A program made the position numbers and the translations under genes. A DNA stretch of 64,000 nt from Labyrinthula sp. Ha (lineage: Eukaryota; Sar; Bigyra; Labyrinthulida; Labyrinthulaceae). Shown piece by piece: positions 21,588-31,400 of the stretch. Numbering within the stretch: position 1 is the first letter of the stretch; each line of letters starts with the position of its first letter. Location: assembly GCA_015227615.1 (NCBI GenBank), contig JAALGZ010000034.1, positions 248,001 to 312,000 on the forward strand. Reading direction: 5' to 3'. The notes beneath the pieces were generated by a model. It worked only from the letters and a program-made list of their open reading frames with translations. It searched no databases and was not told the origin of the DNA.

Positions 21588-21607
21588 CCCCCCCCCCCAA
21601 AAAAAAA
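21588..21607. repeat. Poly-C then poly-A homopolymer run
   Basis: Eleven consecutive C followed by nine A. This is the only long C run in the window and is prone to sequencing-length error. Confidence 0.85.
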
Positions 21608-21728
21608 GTCAATTTTCCAAATATGGTAGAAACTGTCGGTAAGTTTACCATGTTCAAAGCATATCATTCACTATTAGGTTCTATCACCATTGTGCTACTG
21701 TGACTACATAGGGTTTGTCAAGTATAAC

Positions 21729-22117
21729 TAGGGGTCGGATTTGGAAAAAATTATTATTAATGACTTAATAATTATTTTGATTTGAATTATCAATGAAACA
21801 ATTGGAATTATGATTTGTATCAAATGATTCTGACTTTATTTTTTTTTGAAAATAAGGATGTGCTGTGCGACCCTATTCTAAATTTCCGAAAGTTCTTTGC
21901 TTATTTTCTCCACCGTATAAAAACTTAAAATACCAGCAACATGATAAGGGAATAATCCAGCAATAGGGTGTGGTTGGGCCCTGTGGCCAATTTCTTGAAG
22001 TTTTCCCTACGGTACAAAAAATAAGAAAGTATGTTTTTTTCTATTTGGCCCATGGTCTTGTGACGTAACCTCGTATTGATATTCAATTAATTATCAATAA
22101 ATCAAGTCCCACCCCTA
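21729..22117. mobile_element. hAT-like nonautonomous element (MITE), copy 2, 389 bp
   Basis: The left end is TAGGGGTCGGATTTGG. The right end, reverse-complemented, is TAGGGGTGGGACTTGATTTA, nearly identical to the left end of the 52040-52516 copy. The core reads GGGCCCTGTGGCCAA and, on the other strand, TCACAAGACCATGGGCC, again paralleling that copy but in opposite orientation. The flanking 8-mers do not match, so the target duplication has decayed or one end was rearranged. It has no coding capacity. Confidence 0.7.
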
Positions 22118-23172
22118 AAAGCAGCTGAGGACCGTGACTTTTGATTTTCAGAGTCATACCTTCGATTTCTGAGGAAAAACTCTTGAAATATTGGTAATTA
22201 TCGAGAACACCCAATCTTGGTTGATTGCAGCGAATAAAAATTTGACTACACTTCCGACATTGACCGGGGCTAGGGCTTTAAGGTGATGAGACTTCCTCCT
22301 TGAAGTGTGTGATATCCTCAAACTCAAATTCACTCAAACCACATCTTAAAAGTTTGGAGAAGCCTCAAAGCCCGGTTATGAAACTCAAACTCCTCCATAA
22401 GGAACTCATTGAGGATCCTTAACTCCCAGAAAAAATCCGAAATTATAATTGTTGAATACCTCATCAACAAATCCTCAATGTGTTTCTCATTCCTAATCCA
22501 TTTCTATCTGAATGTGGTACCTAGGCTCATTGAGACTCCCTCTTAAACCCAGAAAATTTTCATAAGCACGGAAGGGTCCTTAAAATGCACCAATGCTGCA
22601 TCCCTAATCAATACTCTATCCATAGTCATTTTGCGCTTAAATCAAATAGAGCACTAGGTTTCTGCGATGAAGAAAATGGAAGGTGGGTTCTGGAAGTTAA
22701 TATTTTTAACATGCTATTAGTGAATGAATCTGACAAGTTCCTGATTTAGAGAAACTTTGTCACCGCCAACAGATATAAACCAGAGTTACTGCAAGACCTT
22801 ATCTACTCGCTTTAAAAAATTCTAGGAAGTATTGATGAAGCTTTGATAGCTACTGGTAACATAGGCAACAAGTATATTTCAGTCCTAGTAAGGAAAAGGT
22901 AAAAGGGTGATCTTTCAACCATTATCATTTATTTGTAAAGTTTCTTTTCCTCTTGGCTTTAAAGTTTTGACCTATGTTGCAAAAGTCTGTAGAAATTACT
23001 TTTGTTTTCAGTCATAAGAAGTGATATCTTTAAGTAGAAGTAAGTTCTTTATTCTCCATTTTTGGGTAACAATTTTTGGGGTTCAGATAGAAAAGAGTCG
23101 GTTCATTTTTTGTCCCAGATTTGAAAGGTTACATTAGAGAAACTGGCCGTTTAGAAAATAAAACAACAAAAA

Positions 23173-23907
23173 ATGAAAACAGAAAGTCAAGCATCAATCA
23201 ATGAACCAACGTCAAAAACTGAGAAATTAGCTAGTGAAGGTGACTCTGTAAGTGTTGCATCAATTGAAGAAGTCAAAGAAGTAACATTTGAAGAAGTGTC
23301 AAGCAAAAAGGCTGGCAGGGAAGCACCGGAAAAAAAAACAAGCAAAGTCGAGGAAGAGAGGCCAGAAGATTACCTGGTAACTGAGTCTGAAGGTGAGAGC
23401 GATGAAGAAGATGACGATTCCGATAATGAAGAACTTGCGCAGAACAAAAGATCGAAGTTTATGCCTCCACCTCCCAAGGTCATTGAAAGACCGCCAGCTA
23501 TTTTTGATCACAACATACTGGGCTTAGTAGGTATGTTTATTGCAGGAGTCCAAATCTATGCGCTAACAACTGCAGGTGAAGAGTTCAGGTATAATGGTCT
23601 TGGTCAAATATTGAGTGTTTCTTCTGTTACTTATCTACTAGCTGGAGCCTGGACCTTCCTTAGTAATTTAGAAGGTTATACTAGATTCCCGTATATAACA
23701 ATCTTGTTTGTAGCCTTTGGATTCGCCGCACCTGCTCTATCTTGGCAACAAGGTATTGATAGCTCAATGTATGGAACTCAAGCAAGTTTAATGTACAAGA
23801 CATTTCTGTATGGACCACTTATATATATTATTTTCTGTACGTTTTGTGCACTTGTTAATGCGGAAAATGAGAAAGAACACGGCTTCAAAGGAACCTTCTA
23901 TTCTTAA
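23173..23907 (+). CDS. Uncharacterised four-span membrane protein with acidic N-terminal tail
   Basis: A 244-residue protein I do not recognise. Residues 1 to about 95 are hydrophilic and very acidic (SEGESDEEDDDSDNEEL). A short Pro-rich stretch follows (MPPPPKVIERPPAIFDHN). Four hydrophobic segments come next, near 115-135, 143-165, 173-193 and 207-228, for example LGLVGMFIAGVQIYALTTA and FLYGPLIYIIFCTFCALVN. There is no signal peptide, so the acidic tail is probably cytosolic. The compact four-helix layout recalls small vesicle or ER membrane proteins of the MARVEL type, but no diagnostic motif supports that. It converges with the leucine-rich protein at 24029-25048. Confidence 0.8.
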   Translation: MKTESQASINEPTSKTEKLASEGDSVSVASIEEVKEVTFEEVSSKKAGREAPEKKTSKVEEERPEDYLVTESEGESDEEDDDSDNEELAQNKRSKFMPPPPKVIERPPAIFDHNILGLVGMFIAGVQIYALTTAGEEFRYNGLGQILSVSSVTYLLAGAWTFLSNLEGYTRFPYITILFVAFGFAAPALSWQQGIDSSMYGTQASLMYKTFLYGPLIYIIFCTFCALVNAENEKEHGFKGTFYS

Positions 23908-24028
23908 AGTTTCTCATTTTACTGGTTTTATTCAAGGTTTGAACAGTGGTTAGATAAACAAGCGTTAACTCAAATGTACAGGTTATTGTGTAACCTTTAA
24001 CAAGTTTAAGTAGCTGTTTTAAGTTAAT

Positions 24029-25048
24029 CTATTTCCAGTGGAGTCGAATTGTTTTATCATGTTTCAAAACTCTTCTCCATTTCTTCTTAAATATATCTTG
24101 ATTTAACCCAATACTTTTGAGATCCTGGAAACGAAGTTGTATATGTATCTTTGAGTTTAACTTCCTTCTTATAAGTGAAAGTGATAAAACTTCTTTAATA
24201 AGATGTGTGTAATTTTGACAAGTAAGTTTAATTCGTTCAAGAACAGGGGATATTAAACTTATATCACATATATTTTTAAAAGAATAAACTGACATGGATC
24301 TCATTTCAAATGTTATGTTTCTTATTTTTGGTGAATACTTTTCTGTTTTTAATAATACAGCTGTAAATTTGTCAAAATCTTTTTGAGAAATATCACTTTT
24401 TATTCGATATAATCTCAAAACACTTAAGTTGGAATAGCGAAAAATAAGGCTTCTAGAGATCTCTCTAAATACAAGAGCCGGAATGTGACATTTTGATAAA
24501 AGCAAAGTATCAAGAGAAGAAAAAAATCTTCTAAATCCATACTTCAGTAGCGTATTTTGAGTATTACTAAGGTTCGCGTTGTGCATGGATAACGTCGTTA
24601 GATCTTCAGAAACCCCTGCATTTAATACAAAATTACTCCAATCTAAACTCTTTATTTCATCATTACTCCTCAAAATAATGCGTAAGCTATTAATTGGTAT
24701 TTTTTTTTCAAAAAGAAACCTTAGCGAATCAACTGAGAAAGAACAGTTGTCCAAAAACAAAGAAACAGGTCTTGACCCAGTTGATAAAAGAGAAGAAACT
24801 ACCTTGCTTTTCTCAATACTAAGAACAATATCTTTTATTTTCAAAATATTAATGTCTAATAGTCGATTCCAAGGGTGTTCAAGTTGTTCCTTAAAATTGA
24901 AAATGTATTCCGGGACGCCTTTTGCTGTCTGGCTTTCGAACCGGCAACCTTTAATAACTAATTCTTTCTTGGCTAAAATATATTCTGTAAGATAATATTC
25001 ATTAGGAAAATTCTTTTTTGGTTTTCTTAGAGTAAACCTCGTTGACAT
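24029..25048 (-). CDS. Leucine-rich-repeat-like protein, uncharacterised
   Basis: A 339-residue protein with loosely periodic Leu/Ile-rich segments, such as PVSLFLDNCSFSVDSLRFL, DLTTLSMHNANLSN, LDTLLLSKCHIPALVFREI and NLSVLRLYRIKS. This suggests a degenerate ribonuclease-inhibitor-like LRR fold. The N-terminus is basic (TLRKPKKNF) and no signal or membrane segment is visible. It lacks an F-box or other marker domain, so no function is assigned. The stop lies 121 bp from that of the convergent membrane-protein gene. Confidence 0.7.
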   Translation of the reverse strand: MSTRFTLRKPKKNFPNEYYLTEYILAKKELVIKGCRFESQTAKGVPEYIFNFKEQLEHPWNRLLDINILKIKDIVLSIEKSKVVSSLLSTGSRPVSLFLDNCSFSVDSLRFLFEKKIPINSLRIILRSNDEIKSLDWSNFVLNAGVSEDLTTLSMHNANLSNTQNTLLKYGFRRFFSSLDTLLLSKCHIPALVFREISRSLIFRYSNLSVLRLYRIKSDISQKDFDKFTAVLLKTEKYSPKIRNITFEMRSMSVYSFKNICDISLISPVLERIKLTCQNYTHLIKEVLSLSLIRRKLNSKIHIQLRFQDLKSIGLNQDIFKKKWRRVLKHDKTIRLHWK

Positions 25049-26354
25049 TTTTCCGTCTTTTTCAGTGCTCTATCGAGACTTTTTTTCCGATTCTGGAACT
25101 TAATGTAAATGAATCAAATTTTGGAACACTTTTGCTGAATTATTCAGACAAGAAAACTTCATAAAACTTAAAGAAAAAACACACATGCTTAAAAGAGCCC
25201 GGAGAGTGAAAATTTAGAATTAAAATGTATTGACAAGAAAGGTCCAGACGCTTAAAGTTTTCTCTTTTTTCCAGAAAACCAAGAGCGAAAACAATTTGAA
25301 GAAAAACAAAAAAATTCATTGATGGTTGTTGCTTTCGATTTTAGGATTCATGGTTTGTTTTTCTTAAGTCACTGTTTAAAGTGACTTGGCTCTAAGACTT
25401 TTCCCCTTAAACCTTTTAAATTTAGGCTTTGTAGAAATGTCGAAAATAAAAGTTTAGAAAGATTTCTTGCTAACAGGTTATATTTCTCGGTCTTTGTGAA
25501 ACCTTGGGTTTATATTCCAAGGTTCTTAAACAGATCATACATGTACGGTGTAAGTATGCACATGAGGTTTATCCATAGTATTTCTTTTAATGCTATGGGA
25601 TTAAGGTTGATGTTGAAGTTAGAACCTTTTGAACTTTTCAAAGGATGAAACGAGGAATTAAACCACTGAATAGAGAAGAAAATCGAATAAAATCTAGTTT
25701 CGCTTTTTCTTTTAAGGTAAAAACGTTTTTTGCTTCAATGGTACATTTGAACATAATTAAGAATTACCAAGAGAGCTTGTAGCTGGATCATCCTTCAACG
25801 ATTTCAAGCAACCTAAGGTATTGCTGTAGAATCTTCCTGTACTTGGGTTTACAATAACTTAATAAAATCACTCCGGCTGTTTTTCGAGGTAGTTATGATT
25901 GCCCTTTGAAAAATTGGTTACTTAGTGCTTTTTTTAAGCTAAATGTTCTTAATTGGTTGATTCTAATATTTCCGCAACTATTTGTATAGATTTTTCATGA
26001 TCATGAAATGTCAGCAATGAAACTAAATCATTTAATAAAAATAAACAGAATCCGCAATTCATTGGTGCTTATAAAAGTTTAAATTGGAATAATATAACTG
26101 TCGCAATTTTATATGGCACCACCATTTCTTATACTGGTGTCCGCAAAGATGGTCTAGTATAGCCATCATTGAAATAGCAAAAACCAAGTTGGACTAAAAC
26201 TACCCAACTCTGCAAAATTTCATCAATCTCAGTGAATATGAACTTTTTTTGGGAATATTTACACTTATATAGCTCTATTCTAATGCTCTTATAGTTTGAC
26301 TACTTAAATTATGATTGGATTAGCAATAAAATTTGATACTAGGCTATATATATA

Positions 26355-26522
26355 ATGACCAAGATTAACACGGTTGAGGCCTTCACTCCTCAACCCGAAG
26401 AGCTTTGGGGTAAATACTTTGCTAAAAATTTGCTAAGGAAGAGTTCTGAGAACTTAATTAATTCTCTTAGTTTTGTTCCGTTTAATAAGGAAATTGAAAC
26501 CTGGGATTTTGACGATAAATAA
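26355..26522 (+). CDS. Possible small ORF, 55 residues
   Basis: ATG to TAA encoding a polar, charged peptide with segments such as FTPQPEELWGKYFAKNLL and ETWDFDDK. The amino-acid balance looks more like a real protein than the surrounding AT-rich translations. I recognise no family, and it could equally be a relic of a longer element. A downstream frame (about 26730-26860) is interrupted by stops. Confidence 0.2.
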   Translation: MTKINTVEAFTPQPEELWGKYFAKNLLRKSSENLINSLSFVPFNKEIETWDFDDK

Positions 26523-29104
26523 TTATGATCTGAACATTATGTTAAACTTTTTAGTGCTGCAAACCCTTTTCCCTACATTTGATCATCCTGGCATACTTTT
26601 TCTGCATCATACCGCAAGATCTCATTCGATTTTCAAGGCTTTATTTTGCTTGCTTTTGGTAGTTTAAGTTCTTGAACTTAAGCAACGCCACAGCTAGCTG
26701 CTATTCATTTCAATCTTGATGTCAACGAAAATGAGAATCGATGGCTTCCTGGCAAGTCTCTAAATTGAATTATTGAAAGTAGCTTCTACAAGTAACTTGG
26801 GTTTGCTGAAGATTAAATATTTTGTTGTGGCAGCAGGTTGTTTTATTTATATTACCTAACTGTCATAGTAGCCATATATAGGTTGAGTTTTAATCTGTAA
26901 CCTGTAGCTGCTATCACCAGAAAAAAAGATCTAAAGGGAGAATTCCTGGCCCACCTTTCACAGAAAGTGACTAATTATTTGTTTAGATCTAAGCACCTAT
27001 TTCAAATCGATACTTTTGTTGAAAAGTACTTTTTGTTTATTTCTTGGTGACCTTAATAATTGACATTTATCACTGAGACAATTATAAATGGTGTTTCCTG
27101 TCTAGGCTGAAAATGTAACTGTAAAAGGCTAAATCGAGCAAAGATACTCCTACAAGCCTGGACATTACACCAGCCATATAGATAGACACATCTGTTTGGT
27201 TCAGAAGTTTATTTTAATTGTCTACATTCCGGTGTTGGCATTTCACCATTCTTTTATGCTCTATCGGAGCTTGCTACTGGGACTTAGCTGGTTGATAGTT
27301 TAGATTCAAAAAAACCTATTATTACTATGCGAAAATAGCGATTGCGGGGCGAACTTCATTATTTTGCGTCAAACCTAGTGCCAGTGTTGCTCAAGTGACA
27401 TCACTTGCAGCGGCACTTCCCAGTTTCTCTAAGTGACCTGTTCGATGTTATGACAGTTTACACCTTGGATACATTGTTCCAGAGCAATACCTCCCCGTCT
27501 CCGACACTTGGAGATACCTACAAATACTACAAGTTGATGTTACAGACATTGGTAACACTAATTAACTTAAATGGGGCTAGCTTCTTAGTTTATTCAGAAT
27601 TTGCATTATGTGTGGTTTTTCTCAAGCATTTATTGAAAAAGGTGATATTTTTGTTATTAACAGCTAATCTTCTTAATGATTAACTCACCATAGCTATCTT
27701 CTGTCAGTTTTACAAGTGAATATATTGTTTCTAATTGTTTACAATTGTTCTTGGAACTCAGAGTAAAGTCTACCCAGACAACCTTTTACTTACCGAGTCA
27801 ATTACCGCTTAATGAATATAAAGTAAAGAACATGTGCTCAAAGCATGCGAGCTTAAATCTCTTGAGAAAGTATTCTTGGGTACAAAATACCGACTGTATG
27901 GTAATAGTAAAGAAACCACTTTCCTTGTTGTTAATGCAACAGGGTTATGAAGTGTTAACGAAGAAACATTAAACATAATTCTCATTAAAATCGTACAGCA
28001 GTTAATGGAACCTCACGTAAAAACACTAAAAGCTACCAACTAAAATATATTAGAAAAACATATTTGTTGCAAGCTGTACGTAATCTAACAGGGAAAGGGC
28101 AAGACATATGAACAAGACGCGGAATATCATGAAGATACTGAGAAAGATTGTAGAATGATATAATAGTTTGGAAATTGATCATTAGATATTTTTATTCAAT
28201 TCTTTCTTCAACTTTGTTAATTTGCTCCCAAGAACAATAACAACAAAGAGCTTCTTTCATGTTCAAAACATAGTTTTCGCGAATAAGCTACGGTTTTTAG
28301 GGTGTTTACTGTATCTACTCGGGAGATACCTTCGTGTAGTCAGTCACTCAACCATGAATTGGAGAAACCAACAGAAGCGTTAGGCTAAAGTACTGATATG
28401 ATTCAGACTGCATTCCGTTGGATAATACGCAACCTGGAATAGCAAACTCAAAAGAGGCGCAAACAAAACCGAAAAAGGTCAGGAAGGTGCTATAATAGCC
28501 TGTTCTTATAAACTTAGGCTAATTTCTAAGTCCAAATACTGTTAAGAATCTGTTATCAATGCTTGTGGTTAGCTTTGCTCCTTTTCTTTTATTTTTTAAT
28601 TGGGTTATCTGTGTATAGTTAGTTATGTCTTAATTTTCCAAAATATTGTACGACTCTTGATAGCGAAAATCAATATCGATAAGAAACATCCTGTTAACCT
28701 ACTATGACTTTGTTAACATTGGTGTTTAACATACTAACTTAACATGTTCACAAAATTATACACTTTCCCTAGCAAAACATAATTATTTCCTCAACAAAAC
28801 CTTTTCGAAAAAAGTCCTCCATATTCTTCGAGACACCAATGGTTATCCGAGTTCCCGTGATCAAGTATGAGTATTATTCCCAAACGAAAAGAAGAACATT
28901 TAAAAGGACTAAAACAACTTTTTCTTCCTTTAAGCATTTGCTTTATCCTAAGAAAAGCAAGAATATTGAGCTAGGCAAGTTATGAACGCTATATAATATA
29001 TAGCATGTATATACTTATTCTGCTTGTCTAAAGGAGTAAACTAAATGAAACAAAACCAAATAACAAAAAAATTACAGCAAGGCTTAATCATGTAACATGT
29101 CTTG

Positions 29105-29350
29105 ATGCCACAATTTATTGCTCCTAACCTGATTTGCGAGGATGATCTTTCAAATAATTTTCAAGGGCTATTTGTGACTCACAAAGAAGTTACGCGCTAT
29201 ATCAACAGATTTGATTCATTTAGGATGGATTCAGATCTAGTGGAACACACTTTAGTAAAGACAAGAAAGAAAAAAAATTCAATGCATTTTACGAGAAGAA
29301 AATACAACCAATGGTACCAATTGTTTGAGGAAGACAAGAACAACAAATAG
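29105..29350 (+). CDS. Possible small ORF, 81 residues
   Basis: ATG to TAG encoding a mixed-charge peptide with a basic C-terminal third (VKTRKKKNSMHFTRRKYNQW). There is no recognisable domain and no neighbour within 1 kb. It is retained only because composition and length are above background for this desert. Confidence 0.22.
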   Translation: MPQFIAPNLICEDDLSNNFQGLFVTHKEVTRYINRFDSFRMDSDLVEHTLVKTRKKKNSMHFTRRKYNQWYQLFEEDKNNK

Positions 29351-30718
29351 ATCGGAGCCTTCAAAACTTGTGGCGAAGAGAGTAGAAAAACTAGTGATCT
29401 AGATTGTAAAATTTGCAAGCTATGTTGGAGTATTCTCGTCAAAGTGAAGTCCTACCCAAGTAGTTGGTTAAGTTTCTTACCTAGATGTTAATTGTGTTCC
29501 CGTAGTGAAAGAAGTGAAGGCAAAGTATGTGATAAGCATGAAGATATGCAAGTTACCCTTTAAGTATTTTTCTTAGCTGGAATTTGTGGAAACTATAAAG
29601 TTATTTCTCCCAAAGTACACTAGAATTTCAAAAGGTGCTATGGAAACTATAGTGCCGCTAGGAGATAGTACATTGGTTCAAGAGAACATGAGCAAAGTTC
29701 AAAGATTAGAAGTTTGTTGATGAGAGCACTGTTTTTTTCTCGTAGCTATTGGTGTTGAAGAAGTGTGTAAATATATTTGAGTGTTATTTATGGTATTGAG
29801 TTGAGTAGCTTGGACGTTCCATTGTTTGGATTTCATAACTAAGAGGGATAAAAGGAACACATAGTAAGTCCAAGACTTTATTTTAAGTCTTAAAATTTTA
29901 TAAGGAGAGCGACTCACGTTTGGATAATACACAACAAGCACCTTTGAAAAAAGGATTAACTAACTACGGTCAGGCTATTGATTATTTTGAATAAACCGTA
30001 TAAAAAAATACTGCACATACATTGCGCTGGTTGAACACTAGTGATTAGTTTGAGAGAAATTGTTCCTACAATTATGGCCGGTTTCTTGGATCTTTTCAGG
30101 CTAGTGATTTCTCAGAAACTAATTTTTTAGAACCTTTTCTTTCACTCTTCTCGTGGACATTCCTGTTCCAGTTGCTGCAACTCCCAAGGTCAAGTATGAA
30201 TACCTGAACTCGTGACTTCTAAATTGGAAACAGTTAGAGAATGTAAGGAAAGCTTTTTCCTTCATCGTGTTCATATAATGAAACGCGAGCAGAAACTGGT
30301 AGTACAACTTCACACAATCAAACATAAACCCTAGGAAATTATAAGAAAAAGCATTCAATCCTATCGAAAAGATCTTCAGCAACTTCAGTTGAACTGTGAA
30401 AGCTAGAAAAATTTTCATCATAATGCAGTAAAAGAAAAATTTGTATAAGATCAGTCACAAAATATTGGATTTGCTCTCATTATGTGTCAAAAACACGGAC
30501 CAAGTTGCGTCATCACCTCTGACCAAACCAGAAAAAAGTTATCAGTGAACTTTGATAGCATTTGTACTTTCATTCACTCAAAAACAATTGACATGTCTCC
30601 TCATTTAACACAAAATATTTACTTTTACATAAATTTTTTCATTTTATTGGTTTTTAAAGCTTCAGGTTTTGACTTTTTTTACAGTAATACACCATTGTTT
30701 GAAGGTAAACGCTAAACT

Positions 30719-31291
30719 ATGGCAATTTCTATAAGAAGAGCAAAGGCTTCTGATTTGATCGCAATGCAGGATACAAACCTACATTGTCTTCCTGAAAACT
30801 ATCAGATTAAATATTATTTGTATCATTTTGCGAATTGGCCACATTTACTTCATGTTGCAGAGCGCCAAGGATACAGTGGCAAGGACAAACAAATTGTTGG
30901 TTACGTGCTGGCAAAATTAGATGAGGAAAGTTCAACTTCAAAGAAGAATAAAAAAGCAACGATTCATGGTCACATTACTTCTCTATCAGTCATAAGTAGC
31001 TACAGAAAACTTGGATTAGCAACTAAGTTAATGAGACAGGCTCAAAGAGAGATGGTCGAAGTATACAATGCAGAATATGTTAGTCTTCATGTGAGAAGAA
31101 GTAACAAAGCAGCTTTTCATTTATACAATGTGGTATTAGGATATGAAATCCATGAGACAGATAAAGGCTATTATGCAGATGGAGAAGACGCATTTGCAAT
31201 GCGACATTATTTTCACAAGAAGGTTGAAGTTGATAAACTAGCTGAAGACTTGGAGAAAACTGAAATAAAACACGACTTGGATAACAAATAG
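30719..31291 (+). CDS. NAA10: N-alpha-acetyltransferase 10, NatA catalytic subunit
   Basis: This 190-residue GNAT-fold enzyme acetylates the N-termini of nascent proteins after Met removal, working with NAA15 on the ribosome. It is conserved throughout, with IRRAKASDLIAMQDTNLHCL and PENYQIKYYLYHFANWP at the N-terminus. IVGYVLAKLDEE and HGHITSLSVISSYRKLGLAT follow, the latter containing the acetyl-CoA-binding R-x-x-G-x-A motif. YVSLHVRRSNKAAFHLYNVV and KGYYADGEDAFAMRHYF complete the domain. Compared with animal enzymes it has a short insertion rich in Ser and Lys (SSTSKKNKKAT, about 79-89) between two strands. The tail after the GNAT core is short and charged. It converges with the large minus-strand gene, 109 bp between stops. 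Confidence 0.96.
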   Translation: MAISIRRAKASDLIAMQDTNLHCLPENYQIKYYLYHFANWPHLLHVAERQGYSGKDKQIVGYVLAKLDEESSTSKKNKKATIHGHITSLSVISSYRKLGLATKLMRQAQREMVEVYNAEYVSLHVRRSNKAAFHLYNVVLGYEIHETDKGYYADGEDAFAMRHYFHKKVEVDKLAEDLEKTEIKHDLDNK

Positions 31292-31400
31292 AGTATTTTG
31301 TGTTAAAAGACTTCCAATACTATTTTTGTGCATTCATCTTCATGACGTTATATCTAATTAAATGGATTCTGAATAAGAGCATAAATGTCAACTCCCACTC

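Larger units (their letters stand above)
20326..23172. other. Gene-free region of about 2.8 kb with a MITE and a G+C-richer repeat-like block
   Basis: Holds the hAT-like element at 21729-22117 and a homopolymer run of 11 C followed by 9 A (21588-21607). Between about 22260 and 22620 lies a block full of CTCA/TGAG words, with TAGGG-type ends (CTAGGGCT on the left, CCCTAA on the right), possibly another small element. I see no coding potential. Confidence 0.5.
25049..30718. other. Gene-free region of about 5.7 kb
   Basis: No gene is recognised. It holds a protein-like 55-codon ATG ORF (26355-26522) and an 81-codon ATG ORF (29105-29350), both listed separately with low confidence. A few frames of 75-100 codons (27405-27683, 27745-27972, 30119-30421, 30482-30715) have no recognisable content. 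Confidence 0.5.

Noticed and set aside
27405-27972. Two hydrophobic or mixed ORFs suspected as transposon remnants
   Set aside because: I could not match any segment to reverse transcriptase, integrase or transposase motifs, so no call is made.
30482-30715. 77-residue ORF just upstream of NAA10
   Set aside because: No recognisable content, and it ends before the NAA10 ATG. It is more likely leader or intergenic sequence than a gene.
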